Source: Betaproteobacteria bacterium UBA5216
GTDB lineage: Bacteria > Pseudomonadota > Gammaproteobacteria > Burkholderiales > SG8-41
DNA: 64,000 bases
NCBI GenBank assembly: GCA_002412495.1
Contig: DHVE01000143.1
Coordinates: 7,483 to 71,482, forward strand
Direction: 5' to 3'
The notes under the pieces were generated by a model. It ran no database searches. It was not told the origin of the DNA and was given only the letters and a program-made list of their open reading frames with translations. Below are positions 15,507 through 24,063 of this stretch, in pieces. Position 1 is the stretch's first letter. Every line of letters begins with the position of its first letter. The position numbers and the translations under genes were made by a program.

Positions 15507-15809
15507 ATGCGTACGACTAAAACTTTGATGGGTGTTGTGCTGCTGTGCGGCGGGTTGTCGATGCAGCCGGTTTCCGTTGTTAGGGCCGGCACGTTCGATG
15601 GCGCGATGTTCAGCGTGCAGGATCGGGGTTTTGGCGGACACAAAGGCGGATCAGGCAAAGGCCAGTTTCGGGAAGCTCGGCCCGCGCAGTTTGTGCCCCC
15701 CGAAAAAGGGCACGCGCGGGGACAGTTGACGGAAGACGAACGCCGTCAGTTGCATCGCGATCTCGACAAGGCAAACCGCGAAATTTACGGTGGCAAGCGC
15801 GGTCGTTGA
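15507..15809 (+). CDS. Small exported basic protein of unknown function
   Basis: About 100 residues. A signal peptide (hydrophobic core LMGVVLLCGGLS, cleavage near VVRA) is followed by a Gly/Lys-rich region and a C-terminal R-x-Q-L-T-x-D-E-R-R-Q-L-H-R-D-L-like helix ending in Lys/Arg. ATG 15507 is preferred over ATG 15501 because GAGG (15495-15498) stands eight bases before it. I recognise no named family. The product is presumably periplasmic. It lies downstream of the three regulator-like boxes and 22 bases before the EF-hand gene, so the two are probably co-transcribed. Confidence 0.6.
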   Translation: MRTTKTLMGVVLLCGGLSMQPVSVVRAGTFDGAMFSVQDRGFGGHKGGSGKGQFREARPAQFVPPEKGHARGQLTEDERRQLHRDLDKANREIYGGKRGR

Positions 15810-15831
15810 TCACATCACTTGGAGGACTGTC

Positions 15832-16353
15832 ATGAAACACAAATGGTTGGTTTTGATTGCGGCTGCGTTAATTCCAATGGGGGCGATGGCCGCGGAAAGC
15901 TCGTCCACCACAACGGCCAAGCCGGAAGGCAAGGGTCCTACCGCAGAAGAGCGCAGGGCGCGTATGGAAGCCTGCAAGGCCGATCCGGAAAAATGCCGCG
16001 CGGAACGTCAGGCGATGTTTGAAAAGCACTGCGCGGCGAATCCCGAACGCTGTAATGCAATGAAAGAAAAAATGGCCAAGCGCATTGAAGCGTGCAAGGC
16101 AAATCCCGAGAAGTGCCGCGCGGAACGCCAGGCCCGGTTTGAGGGGCTGTTCAAGAAAGCCGATGCGGACGGCAATGGCATGATCAGCCGCGCAGAGGCC
16201 GAGAAGGCCATGCCGCGTCTGGCACGCCATTTTGACCTCATAGACGCCAACAAAGACGGGCAAATCACACGCGACGAGATAGTCACCGCGCGCAAGGCCC
16301 GCTTCGAGCAGCGCAGGAGTAGCAAGCCGGTACCCGAGCCGACCAAGTTGTAG
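15832..16353 (+). CDS. Periplasmic EF-hand protein with three Cys-x6-Cys repeats
   Basis: The start is ATG 15832 with GGAGG seven to eleven bases upstream. A signal peptide ends at GAMAA. The mature protein has three repeated CxxxPEKC-like units (C48/C55, C67/C74, C88/C95) in a charged helical region, then two EF-hand loops, DADGNGMISRAE (111-122) and DANKDGQITRDE (138-149), which should bind calcium. 173 residues. The repeat-plus-EF-hand layout suggests a metal- or stress-responsive periplasmic protein; this is inference. It probably forms an operon with the preceding small exported protein. Confidence 0.75.
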   Translation: MKHKWLVLIAAALIPMGAMAAESSSTTTAKPEGKGPTAEERRARMEACKADPEKCRAERQAMFEKHCAANPERCNAMKEKMAKRIEACKANPEKCRAERQARFEGLFKKADADGNGMISRAEAEKAMPRLARHFDLIDANKDGQITRDEIVTARKARFEQRRSSKPVPEPTKL

Positions 16354-16832
16354 GCATCCCGCAGCTCATCTGAATCCCCGATCCCGGCAGCCGTAATTAA
16401 GTACACGGACTGCACGGGATCGGAGGGAAGTGCCATGGCGGCCAGGGCATTCCAGCTGTCCGCCGTATCGTTTCAAGCTCCGGCGGGTTTACGTGGACTG
16501 CGCGACATTTATGCGACACTACTAGTGTGCCGGCGGCGCCGAAATGTAGCCATTGCACAGTATAGAAAAGTTGGCCCAGCGTTATCTGAAGTGTAAAAAA
16601 CATTAATAAAAACATATATTTAAATATGTTTCCTCGTGCGGCTTGTCCGGCAGCCGCAGGGTTCTGGTGCTAGGTAACCTTGGGCAAAGGGCTGTCCATT
16701 AACTGGCCGCTATCAACAACTTGCTCGCATTACCTCTGGTAGAACGTTAGAATACTGGTTCCGCATATCGACGGCTTTCGGTCATGTCGGGTGCGAGATT
16801 TCTTATAAGAATCAGGGACGAAAGAGAGCAAC
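16354..16832. other. 480-bp intergenic region with a short AT-rich inverted repeat
   Basis: No supportable gene. AAACATAT (16610-16617) and ATATGTTT (16624-16631) form an inverted repeat inside an AT-rich stretch unlike the flanks. It may mark an operator for, or the border of, the following DGQHR gene. Nothing else was recognised. Confidence 0.4.
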
Positions 16833-17966
16833 ATGCTAGCTACCCGGATACGCCAAAAGGATGGACTTTTCTATTTCGCAAGTTACCCGGCGAAAGCCGT
16901 ATTGGACAAAGCGCGCTTTATCAGCCGCTTTTACGGCGAGGGAGAGGAAATCGCCGCGCAATCCGTGCCGCAAAATGACGAAATAGCGCAGTTTATTGCA
17001 CGCGTTGAGCGTAACGACGAGGCATTTCAGCGCTCTTTGTCGCGTGCCAAAGTGAAATCGCTGCGCAATTTCTACGAAATGGCGCAAAGCCAGCCGCCGA
17101 TTCCAGGTACCGTACTGTTATTTACCTCTGAAACACTCAAATTCACGGCATTGCCCGGCCAGGAAAGCGTCGGAAATATGCAGGAGCCTGACTCCAAGTA
17201 CTTGATTATTGACGGCCAGCATCGGCTTGCCGCACTGCGCTTTTATCTCAAAGAGCATCCGGCCGAAGCCGCCGCGATCAACGTGCCGTGCATTATCTTT
17301 GACGGACGAAGCGAAGATTTCGCGGCCGAGATGTTCGTGATTATCAATTCCACCACCACGCGTATTAGCAAGAGCCATCTGATTGATCTTTATGAGCGCG
17401 TATCCTGGGCCGATCCCGACAAGCGTTTCGCCGCGCGGCTGGTCGAGGATTTGTATCGCGAAAGCGACAGCCCGTTGCGCTACCGCATTAACCGTCTGGG
17501 CGGCCGCAGTCAGCTGGATAAGTGGATTTTACAGGCCGAACTGTTTAACGAGTTGCACCGCTGGATAAGCTCAGATTGGAAGAAAATTCGTTTAGTAACA
17601 AATAGTTATCGAGAGGGTGAGCGCTATTACGAGATCATCCGTGATTTCTTCAAGGCCGCCGAAAAAGTATGGGGCGATTCCTGGGATCACGACGGCTACA
17701 TGGTTACCAAGCCGGTCACCATCAAGGCAATGATTCGGGTGTGCGCCGATTTGGCGCGCGCGGATGCCGATCCGGTGGAAGGTCGCGCGAAGCGTTGGGA
17801 AGTGCGGCTACAGCCGTGGAAAGAACAAATGCGCGGCTTCCGCTCGGAAGGTTTTTACGAGCGCTTCCCGGCCAAGGGCCAAATCGAGCGCGTGTCGCGT
17901 ATCCATCGCGACCTCGCCCGCTGGGCGGGTATCGAAGTGCGTGCCAGCAAGGCGGCGGCAAGCTGA
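16833..17966 (+). CDS. DGQHR-domain protein (DndB-like), orphan
   Basis: The 377-residue protein carries the defining IIDGQHRLAALRF motif (about residue 124) and a following VPCIIFDG..FAAEMFVIINST..ISKSHLIDL segment shared with DGQHR/DndB proteins. In DNA phosphorothioation systems DndB is a regulator related to ParB-type nucleases. No dndACDE, dpt or other restriction genes are adjacent. An intrinsic terminator follows. The role could be regulatory or an isolated defence remnant; family membership is secure but function is not. Confidence 0.8.
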   Translation: MLATRIRQKDGLFYFASYPAKAVLDKARFISRFYGEGEEIAAQSVPQNDEIAQFIARVERNDEAFQRSLSRAKVKSLRNFYEMAQSQPPIPGTVLLFTSETLKFTALPGQESVGNMQEPDSKYLIIDGQHRLAALRFYLKEHPAEAAAINVPCIIFDGRSEDFAAEMFVIINSTTTRISKSHLIDLYERVSWADPDKRFAARLVEDLYRESDSPLRYRINRLGGRSQLDKWILQAELFNELHRWISSDWKKIRLVTNSYREGERYYEIIRDFFKAAEKVWGDSWDHDGYMVTKPVTIKAMIRVCADLARADADPVEGRAKRWEVRLQPWKEQMRGFRSEGFYERFPAKGQIERVSRIHRDLARWAGIEVRASKAAAS

Positions 17967-17971
17967 TACCT

Positions 17972-18610
17972 CTAGTCGAGAGCGGATAAAGAGCGTGCGA
18001 GATTATCGCGCGCTTTTTTTTCGTACTGCGTTTGAAAATACGCGGTTGAATAGATCGCCGGGCGCTCCAGAAAACCATGCAGAATTTTTTTGCGGGTGCG
18101 CCGGAATAAAAAATCGGGTACCCAGTCATATTCGGCGCGCACCTGGGTTTCATACTCGTCAAAGCGCACGGCCTCCGCACCGAGTATCGCCAGATCGATA
18201 TCCACCAGCACTTGGGCGTCTGGCGTGTCTGGTATCGCATCATGGCAGGTGGCCATGATCAGCGCGTTCACACGGGCTTGAGCGTCACCGGGCAAGCGGC
18301 ATGACCGCATTACGCGCAGCGCCCACTGCGCGCTTTGGGCCTCGTTATCCTTCGCGCGCGGCGCGTAGATCGCGTCGTGAAACCATAGTGCGAGTTCGAT
18401 TTCATCGGGATGCTCGCATAACAACGAGCGCGAGCGCGCATCGTCAAAATGGTCGAGGCACTCGGCGATGTGCCGTGCGGTGTGGTAGTAGCGATGGGGT
18501 TCGGCGTAACGCACGGCGAGCGCCGCGAAGGTATCGGCAAGCGTTCCATCCGCCTGCCGTGTCACGCCCAGTCGTTGCCACAGCTCAAGCCAGCGCTTCG
18601 CCGTAAGCAT
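17972..18610 (-). CDS. Predicted HD-superfamily metal-dependent hydrolase
   Basis: A 212-residue protein with the conserved N-terminal RYYHTARHI (metal His) and WFHDAIY (HD dyad), followed by a TCHD..D..ILVDIDLAILG segment, as in the family annotated as predicted HD-type phosphohydrolases. The substrate is unknown. The gene ends five bases from the DGQHR stop and hosts that gene's terminator in its own 3' end. It reads in the same direction as the two RidA genes upstream, nine bases after the first, so it may be co-transcribed with them. Confidence 0.78.
   Translation of the reverse strand: MLTAKRWLELWQRLGVTRQADGTLADTFAALAVRYAEPHRYYHTARHIAECLDHFDDARSRSLLCEHPDEIELALWFHDAIYAPRAKDNEAQSAQWALRVMRSCRLPGDAQARVNALIMATCHDAIPDTPDAQVLVDIDLAILGAEAVRFDEYETQVRAEYDWVPDFLFRRTRKKILHGFLERPAIYSTAYFQTQYEKKARDNLARSLSALD
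17992..18022 (+). terminator. Intrinsic terminator for the DGQHR gene, inside the HD-gene 3' end
   Basis: AGCGTGCGA (17992-18000) and TCGCGCGCT (18006-18014) form a stem with one G-T pair and a five-base loop, followed by eight T's. It overlaps the last codons of the convergent HD gene. Confidence 0.8.
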
Positions 18611-18619
18611 TTGTTTTTG

Positions 18620-18973
18620 TTATATATTTTTAGCGGCCGTCAGCATGATTTCCACCAGCACATTGGCGCCCAGCCGCGCTTCGACCGTGGCGCGCGCCGG
18701 TGGACGGGATTGATCCACCCACGCCATCCAAGCTTCATCCATTTCGGCCTTGAGTGACATGTCAGTGACGTACACCGTGGCGGAAAGTATGTGTGATTTG
18801 TTGCTGCCACATTTGGCGAGCAACGCATCAATTTGTCTTAGCACGTCGGCAGTCTGTGCCTTCATACCGGCGTTCAAGTCTTCGGCCACCTGACCGGCGA
18901 GATAAATCACGCCGTTGTACTCGGTGGCATCCGACAGTTTTTTCATTGGAGTGTGATAGGTGATGTCGGTCAT
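18620..18973 (-). CDS. RidA-family protein, paralogue 1
   Basis: About 117 residues from ATG 18973. RidA proteins deaminate reactive enamine/imine intermediates made by PLP enzymes. Family features are GVIYLAGQVAEDL, the central QIDALLAKCGSNKSHIL and YVTDMS..MDEAWMAWVDQSRPPARATVEARL, which includes the substrate-binding Arg. A longer in-frame start at 19120 would overlap the adjacent RidA gene and is rejected. It lies directly downstream of a second RidA gene with the same DEAW/DAAW-x-A-W-V signature, a subfamily often found beside catabolic genes. Confidence 0.85.
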   Translation of the reverse strand: MTDITYHTPMKKLSDATEYNGVIYLAGQVAEDLNAGMKAQTADVLRQIDALLAKCGSNKSHILSATVYVTDMSLKAEMDEAWMAWVDQSRPPARATVEARLGANVLVEIMLTAAKNI

Positions 18974-19053
18974 GATGTTATTCAATTTCAAAAGCAGGGA
19001 ACCACGGATAAAACCACTGGGGTTATCCGTGGTTAAAAGGGTTTGGGCTGTTT

Positions 19054-19407
19054 CTATTTTGCTGCGGTAACCATGATTTCCACGCGCGTGTCGTTTGAGC
19101 CAAGCTTGGCCTCGACGCAAGCACGCACCGGCTTGTTATTCGGATCCACCCACGCCAGCCATGCCGCATCCATCAGCGGCTTTTCGTTCATGTCGGCGAC
19201 CCACACGTTGGCGGACAAGATTTTGGATTTATCCGTGCCGCACTCCCCCAGAAAGCCGTCGATCTTTTTGAGTATTTCCTCGGTTTGCGCCTTGGCATTG
19301 CCAGACTTGTTATCGGCAGTGGTACCAGCGATGAAAACCATATTGCCGTACTCAACCGCGCGGCAGAGCGTGGGGCCGGGGTGGTGGCGTTTGATGGCTG
19401 TGGTCAT
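19054..19407 (-). CDS. RidA-family protein, paralogue 2
   Basis: 117 residues from ATG 19407, chosen because GGGAG stands seven to twelve bases upstream; the ATG at 19422 has no such site. The family pattern is clear: NMVFIAGTTAD, KKIDGFLGECGTDKSKIL, VADMNEKPLMDAAWLAWVDPNNKPVRACVEAKL. It resembles paralogue 1, pointing to a tandem duplication within one RidA subfamily. It is divergent from the HMG-CoA-lyase-like gene, sharing a 130-bp control region, so it may belong functionally to that catabolic cassette. Confidence 0.85.
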   Translation of the reverse strand: MTTAIKRHHPGPTLCRAVEYGNMVFIAGTTADNKSGNAKAQTEEILKKIDGFLGECGTDKSKILSANVWVADMNEKPLMDAAWLAWVDPNNKPVRACVEAKLGSNDTRVEIMVTAAK

Positions 19408-19536
19408 AATGCGATCTCCCATTTGGTGGTGGTTACGTGTGTAATGATTAACTGGTGTGACGGGCGTGCCCCGCCTCTTGGTATGATGTCGCGCTTTAGG
19501 CGTAATGTCGAGTGCGCGCCCCTAACGGAGAACCCC

Positions 19537-20478
19537 GTGTCGAAAGACATCGATATACTGATCAGCGAAGTCGGCCCGCGTGACGGCCTGCAAAATACCA
19601 AGCAGTTCATGCCCACCGATTACAAGAAGGCGTGGATTACCGCAGCCGCCGCCGCAGGATTGCGCGAGATCGAAGTCTGCTCCTTTGTGCCGTCGAAGCT
19701 GATTCCGCAGATGGTGGATGCGGTGGAGGTGGTGGCACATGCGCTGACGATTCAGGGTTTACATGTGGCGGCGCTCGCGCCAAACTTCAGAGGCGCGGTG
19801 CGCGCGATGGAGGCGGGCGTACACAAACTGACATTGACAATATCGGTGTCGCGCGAACACAGTTTGTCGAATGTGCGTATGACGCCCGACGAAGCCATTG
19901 CGAGCGCAAGAAAAATCTGTGAATTCCGCGACAGTCTGCCGAAGGACCAGCGGCCGATTATTGAGTCGGGGCTTTCCACCGTATTCGGCTGCACGCTTGA
20001 AGGCGCGGTAAGCGAAGACGAAGTGGTGCGTATGGCCGTTGCGTCAGTCGAAGCGGGTTGCGATGAAGTAGGCCTGGCCGATACCACCGGTTATGCGAAT
20101 CCAGAACAAGTGCGGCGCGTGTTTAAAAAAGTGCGCGCGGCGATTGGCGATAAACTCTCCGGCGCGCATCTGCACAACACGCGCGGCCTGGGCCTTGCCA
20201 ACGTGGTGGCGGCACTGGACGTCGGCGTGACCACGTTCGACAGCTCGCTAGGCGGCCTGGGTGGCTGTCCATTTGCGCCGGGCGCCACCGGTAATATCGT
20301 CACCGAAGATCTGGTGTTCATGCTGGAAGCGATGGGGCTGCGTACGGGTATTGATATCGATAAGCTGCTGGCGATACGCAAGATCGTGGCGGAAGGCATT
20401 CCCGGAGAACCGCTGTATGGTTACGTGCCGGACGCCGGGTTGACCAAGGGGTTTGTGCCGGCGACGGCGCGTAGATGA
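19537..20478 (+). CDS. Hydroxymethylglutaryl-CoA lyase-like aldolase
   Basis: A TIM-barrel HMGL-family enzyme (313 residues) that cleaves 3-hydroxy-3-methylglutaryl-CoA or a related thioester to acetyl-CoA and a keto acid. The GTG at 19537 with GGAG upstream gives MSKDIDILISEVGPRDGLQN, the standard N-terminus. HLHNTRGLGLANV supplies metal His residues, and GLGGCPFAPGATGN is the lyase signature with the catalytic Cys. It is the first gene of a five-gene run with VOC, CoA-transferase, DUF4387 and AtuA-like genes, so the substrate may be a related 3-hydroxyacyl-CoA rather than HMG-CoA. Confidence 0.88.
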   Translation: MSKDIDILISEVGPRDGLQNTKQFMPTDYKKAWITAAAAAGLREIEVCSFVPSKLIPQMVDAVEVVAHALTIQGLHVAALAPNFRGAVRAMEAGVHKLTLTISVSREHSLSNVRMTPDEAIASARKICEFRDSLPKDQRPIIESGLSTVFGCTLEGAVSEDEVVRMAVASVEAGCDEVGLADTTGYANPEQVRRVFKKVRAAIGDKLSGAHLHNTRGLGLANVVAALDVGVTTFDSSLGGLGGCPFAPGATGNIVTEDLVFMLEAMGLRTGIDIDKLLAIRKIVAEGIPGEPLYGYVPDAGLTKGFVPATARR

Positions 20479-20531
20479 CCGTGCATGAAGCTGGCGAGCG
20501 TCTAAAGTGAGTTTAACGTAAGGAGAAATTC

Positions 20532-21062
20532 ATGAAACCGCAATTAAGTCATGTGGGTATTTATATCAGCGACACTGAAAAAATGATCGCGTTCTACGAA
20601 GAAGTTATCGGATTGACGGTCACCGATCGTGGCATCAGCAGCAGTTCGAAATTGCCGATCATCTTTATGAGCGCCACGCCGGACCAGCATCACCAGTTTG
20701 TGATGGTGCAGGGCCGCGCCAAGGACGCGCCGAGCACCGTCAACCAACTGTCGTTCAAGGTGGGAAGTCTGGCTGAATTGCGCGGGGTGGCCGCCAAAGT
20801 GACGGCACGCGGCATTAAGATGCGCCAGACGAGTCACGGTAACGCATGGTCGGTGTACTTCCCCGATCCGGAGGGCAATCACGTGGAGATTTATCTCGAC
20901 ACGCCGTGGCACGTCGCGCAGCCGCACGGCGATCCGATGGATTTTTCGCAATCGGATGAAGCGATTTACGCGCAGACCGAGAAAATCGTGCGTGCCGATC
21001 CCACCTTCAAAACGCGCGAAGCGCGCGAGGCGGAACTGGCGAAAATTCTGGAACGCCGATGA
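20532..21062 (+). CDS. VOC-family (glyoxalase/dioxygenase-fold) protein
   Basis: A 176-residue protein with paired beta-alpha-beta-beta-beta modules: LSHVGIYISDTEKMIAFYEEVIGLTVTD, a central QLSFKV strand and FPDPEGNHVEIYLDTPW with the metal-binding Glu. This is the vicinal-oxygen-chelate fold used by ring-cleavage dioxygenases, glyoxalases and epimerases. AAGGAG precedes the ATG. The C-terminal tail after the fold is charged and helical. Its place between an HMGL-like lyase and a CoA-transferase suggests an isomerase or epimerase step on an acyl-CoA, but that is inference. Confidence 0.8.
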   Translation: MKPQLSHVGIYISDTEKMIAFYEEVIGLTVTDRGISSSSKLPIIFMSATPDQHHQFVMVQGRAKDAPSTVNQLSFKVGSLAELRGVAAKVTARGIKMRQTSHGNAWSVYFPDPEGNHVEIYLDTPWHVAQPHGDPMDFSQSDEAIYAQTEKIVRADPTFKTREAREAELAKILERR

Positions 21063-21111
21063 ATTTTTCGATATAAGAAATTGCTTTTATTGATATCTTT
21101 AAAAGGTTGGT

Positions 21112-22299
21112 ATGACGCAAGCTTTGGCGCTGGAAGGGGTGCGGGTAATTGAGTTCTGTCATGTGGTGATGGGACCGACCTGCGGGCTGGTGCTCGCCGA
21201 TATGGGCGCGGAGGTGATCAAGGTCGAGCCGCTCGACGGCGATCACACGCGCAAGCTCACGGCATCCGGCGCGGGATTTTTTCCGAGCTATAACCGCAAC
21301 AAAAAAAGTTTTGCGGTGGACATGAAATCGCCGAGCGGCCATGAAGCGGTGATGAAGCTCGTTGCCAGCGCCGATGTGGTTATTGAAAATTTTCGTCCCG
21401 GCGCGATGGATAAACTCGGCTTCGGGCAGCAAGCGCTGCGCAAACTGAAGCCGAGCCTGATCTATTGTTCGCTCAAGGGGTTTTTGCCAGGCCCGTACGA
21501 ACACCGCACTGGCCTGGATGAAGTGGTGCAGATGATGGGGGGGTTGGCGTATATGACCGGTGGGCGTTACGGCCCGCTGCGTGCGGGCGCGTCTGTGAAT
21601 GACGTGATGGGTGGCATGTTCGGCGCGATCGCGATTCTCGGTGCGCTCCACCAACTCAAGGCCACGGGCGTGGGGCAGTATGTGCAAAGCGCGCTGTTCG
21701 AGAACAACGCGTTTCTGATGGGCCAGCATATGCTCGAAGGTTTTGCCACCGGCCAGCCGGTGAAGCCGATGCCGGATCGCATCCGGGCGTGGGCGCTCTA
21801 CGATAACTTCAAAACGCTGGAAGGCGAGCTGGTGTTTGTTGGCGTGGTGACCGATACGCAATGGAAAGTATTTTGCGATGCGTTTGGATTGCAGGATTTG
21901 CTTGCTGATCCGGCGTTGAAAACCAATCCGCAGCGCGTGGTGGCGCGGCCGAAGATATTGCCGATAGTCACCGACATTTTCAGCAAGATGCGCAAGCAAG
22001 AACTGATGGCGAAGTGTGATGAACTTGGTCTGCCGTTCGCTCCGATAGCCAAGCCCGAAGACTTGTTCGACGATCCGCATTTGAACGCGGCGGGCGGGCT
22101 GGTCCCAGTGACCATGCCACACAGCGGCATCAAGACCAAGGTGCCGGGGTTGCCGATGGAAATGGATGGCGCACGTTTGGGTACGCGCATGGATATTCCC
22201 AAGGTCGGCGAGCACACGCGCGAGGTGCTGGCATCGCTGGGCTATGATGCGGCGGCGATTACCAGGCTAGCAAAGGACAAATCCGTTTTTTATTTATAA
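21112..22299 (+). CDS. Class III CoA-transferase (CaiB/BaiF family)
   Basis: This 395-residue formyl-CoA-transferase-type enzyme moves CoA between carboxylates through an aspartyl thioester. It has VRVIEFCHVVMGPTCGLVLADMGAEVIKVEP at the N-terminus, NRNKKSFAVDMKSP, the ADVVIENFRPG motif, and the catalytic Asp in GASVNDVMGGMFG (D164). In this cassette it would activate the free acid for the HMGL-like lyase. It reads in the same direction as its neighbours with short gaps of 49 and 28 bases. Confidence 0.92.
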   Translation: MTQALALEGVRVIEFCHVVMGPTCGLVLADMGAEVIKVEPLDGDHTRKLTASGAGFFPSYNRNKKSFAVDMKSPSGHEAVMKLVASADVVIENFRPGAMDKLGFGQQALRKLKPSLIYCSLKGFLPGPYEHRTGLDEVVQMMGGLAYMTGGRYGPLRAGASVNDVMGGMFGAIAILGALHQLKATGVGQYVQSALFENNAFLMGQHMLEGFATGQPVKPMPDRIRAWALYDNFKTLEGELVFVGVVTDTQWKVFCDAFGLQDLLADPALKTNPQRVVARPKILPIVTDIFSKMRKQELMAKCDELGLPFAPIAKPEDLFDDPHLNAAGGLVPVTMPHSGIKTKVPGLPMEMDGARLGTRMDIPKVGEHTREVLASLGYDAAAITRLAKDKSVFYL

Positions 22300-22327
22300 A
22301 CAAATGGTTGCGTAAATTGACCCTCGT

Positions 22328-22630
22328 ATGAAACTCATTGATATCGCGCGCGTGATCCGCAGCAAAAACGCCGGCCCCACCACGCTGACCCTGGATTTAT
22401 TGTTTAACGACGAAGCGGGTTATCAGCTCGCGTTGCAGTCACCCGCGTTGCAGCCGGCGGCGATAGCGCCGTTGTATGGCTTGCGTGCGGATCAGGTGGA
22501 ACTCATCCCCTATCCGCCCGCGATTGCCATCAAGATCGCGATGGATCGCACCATTGTCGCGGGCAATCCCGGTGACCGTGATGTCTACGGCGCGCAACAA
22601 CACACCCCGCTGCTGGAGTTGGATCTATGA
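22328..22630 (+). CDS. DUF4387-domain protein
   Basis: A 100-residue protein with the family-typical opening LIDIARVIRSKNAGPTTLT and ending GDRDVYGAQQH. DUF4387 genes are regularly found directly before AtuA-like DUF1446 genes, as here, where the TGA overlaps the next ATG by four bases. It probably forms a complex with the AtuA-like protein, standing in for a domain that is fused in longer AtuA proteins; that is inference. The biochemical role is unknown. Confidence 0.8.
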   Translation: MKLIDIARVIRSKNAGPTTLTLDLLFNDEAGYQLALQSPALQPAAIAPLYGLRADQVELIPYPPAIAIKIAMDRTIVAGNPGDRDVYGAQQHTPLLELDL

Positions 22631-24036
22631 TTGCCATTGAAAAATTGCGCGCGGAAGTCACTACCGCGAACGTATTGTCGCCATTGCGGGTGTTGTCCGC
22701 ATCGGGCCAGCTTGGTTATGGCGTGCCGGAGACTGCATTTAACGAAGGCGTGAAGCGCAAGCCGCATTTCATCGGCTGCGACATGGGATCGATCGATCCA
22801 GGCCCGTATTACCTCGGCAGCGGACAGATCGCCACCAGCGATGCGCAAACGCGCGGTGACTTAACGACCGTGCTGCGCGGCGCGCGCTCGATCGACGTGC
22901 CGTTGATTATCGGCACCGCCGGTTGCGCGGGGGCCTCGCCGCATCTGGATACCGTGCTCGCGATGGTGCGCGACATTGCCCGCGAGGAAGGGCTGCATTT
23001 CAAACTGGCGTCAATACGCGCCGACATGCCGCGCGATGCGGTCAAGCGCGCGATACGTTCGGGCAAGGTCAGGCCGCTGGGCGCCATCCCGGCTCTGACC
23101 GAGTCGGATGTCGATGCCTCGACGCAACTGGTTGGGCAGATGGGCATTGAAGCGTTTCAACGCGCCTTGAACGCGGGGGCCGATGTGGTGATCGCGGGCC
23201 GCGCCTGTGATACCGCGGTATACGCGGCGATACCCGGCATGCTGGGTTATCCGCTGGGCCCCGCGATGCACATGGCTAAAATCGTCGAGTGCGCGTCACT
23301 GTGCACCACGCCCGGCGGACGCGATGCGTTGCTGGGTACTTTGGATGCCCAAGGTAATGGAAGCTTCATTGTCGATAGCATGAACCCGATACGCAATGCC
23401 TCGCCGATGTCGGTGGCGGCGCACAGTCTGTATGAGCAGGGTGACCCTTATCGAGTGTACGAACCCGAAGGCACGCTGCATGTGGATACCGCGCGCTACG
23501 AGCAACTCGATGTGCATCGTTGCTGCATATCTGGCGCGCGCTGGGAGCCGGCAACACAATTCACGGTAAAAATTGAGGGTGCCGCCAAAGTGGGTGAACG
23601 CGCGTTGATGCTGGCCGGTTGTGCTGATCCGCGCGCGATTGCGGCGATGAAAGAAATTTTGCCGGCGGTGGAAAAAACCGTGCGCGAGTTGACGGCAAAA
23701 ACCGTGACCGAAAAATTCGAGGTGTATCACCGCGTCTATGGCATTGATGGCGTGTTCAACTGGCCGTCGCCGCCCGCGACAATGCCGCGCGAAGTGTTCG
23801 TGATGGTGGAAATCATCGCGCAGACGGCGGCCGCGGCAAAATCCGTGGCCACGGTATTCAAACAGTTCTTATTGCACCATGGTTTTCCGGGGCGCATATC
23901 CACCGGCGGCAATCTGGCGTTTCCGTTTACGCCGCCGGAGGTGGTGACCGGTCCGGCGTATCGCTTCAGCGCCTATCACGTCATGGAAGCGAATGATTTG
24001 CCGGCGTTGTTTCCGGTCAGCGTTGAATCGCTGTAG
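22627..24036 (+). CDS. AtuA-like DUF1446 protein (acyclic terpene utilisation family)
   Basis: A 469-residue protein with family features VLSASGQLGYGVPE, KPHFIGCDMGSIDPGPYYLGSG, PLIIGTAGCAGASPHLD and GADVVIAGRACDTAVYAAIP. AtuA is required for citronellol/geraniol catabolism in Pseudomonas, but its reaction is not established. This version is shorter than terpene-pathway AtuA and lacks its small C-terminal domain, while the overlapping DUF4387 gene is separate. It is the last gene of the HMGL-VOC-CoA-transferase-DUF4387 run. The substrate here is more likely a hydroxy or branched dicarboxylic acid than a terpene, since no terpene oxidation genes are present. Confidence 0.83.
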   Translation: MIAIEKLRAEVTTANVLSPLRVLSASGQLGYGVPETAFNEGVKRKPHFIGCDMGSIDPGPYYLGSGQIATSDAQTRGDLTTVLRGARSIDVPLIIGTAGCAGASPHLDTVLAMVRDIAREEGLHFKLASIRADMPRDAVKRAIRSGKVRPLGAIPALTESDVDASTQLVGQMGIEAFQRALNAGADVVIAGRACDTAVYAAIPGMLGYPLGPAMHMAKIVECASLCTTPGGRDALLGTLDAQGNGSFIVDSMNPIRNASPMSVAAHSLYEQGDPYRVYEPEGTLHVDTARYEQLDVHRCCISGARWEPATQFTVKIEGAAKVGERALMLAGCADPRAIAAMKEILPAVEKTVRELTAKTVTEKFEVYHRVYGIDGVFNWPSPPATMPREVFVMVEIIAQTAAAAKSVATVFKQFLLHHGFPGRISTGGNLAFPFTPPEVVTGPAYRFSAYHVMEANDLPALFPVSVESL

Positions 24037-24063
24037 TCCGGTGAGCGGTGAAACCGCCTCATA

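Noticed and set aside
16833..17966. A complete DNA phosphorothioation (Dnd) system
   Set aside because: Only the DndB-like protein is present; neighbours are an HD hydrolase and RidA genes.
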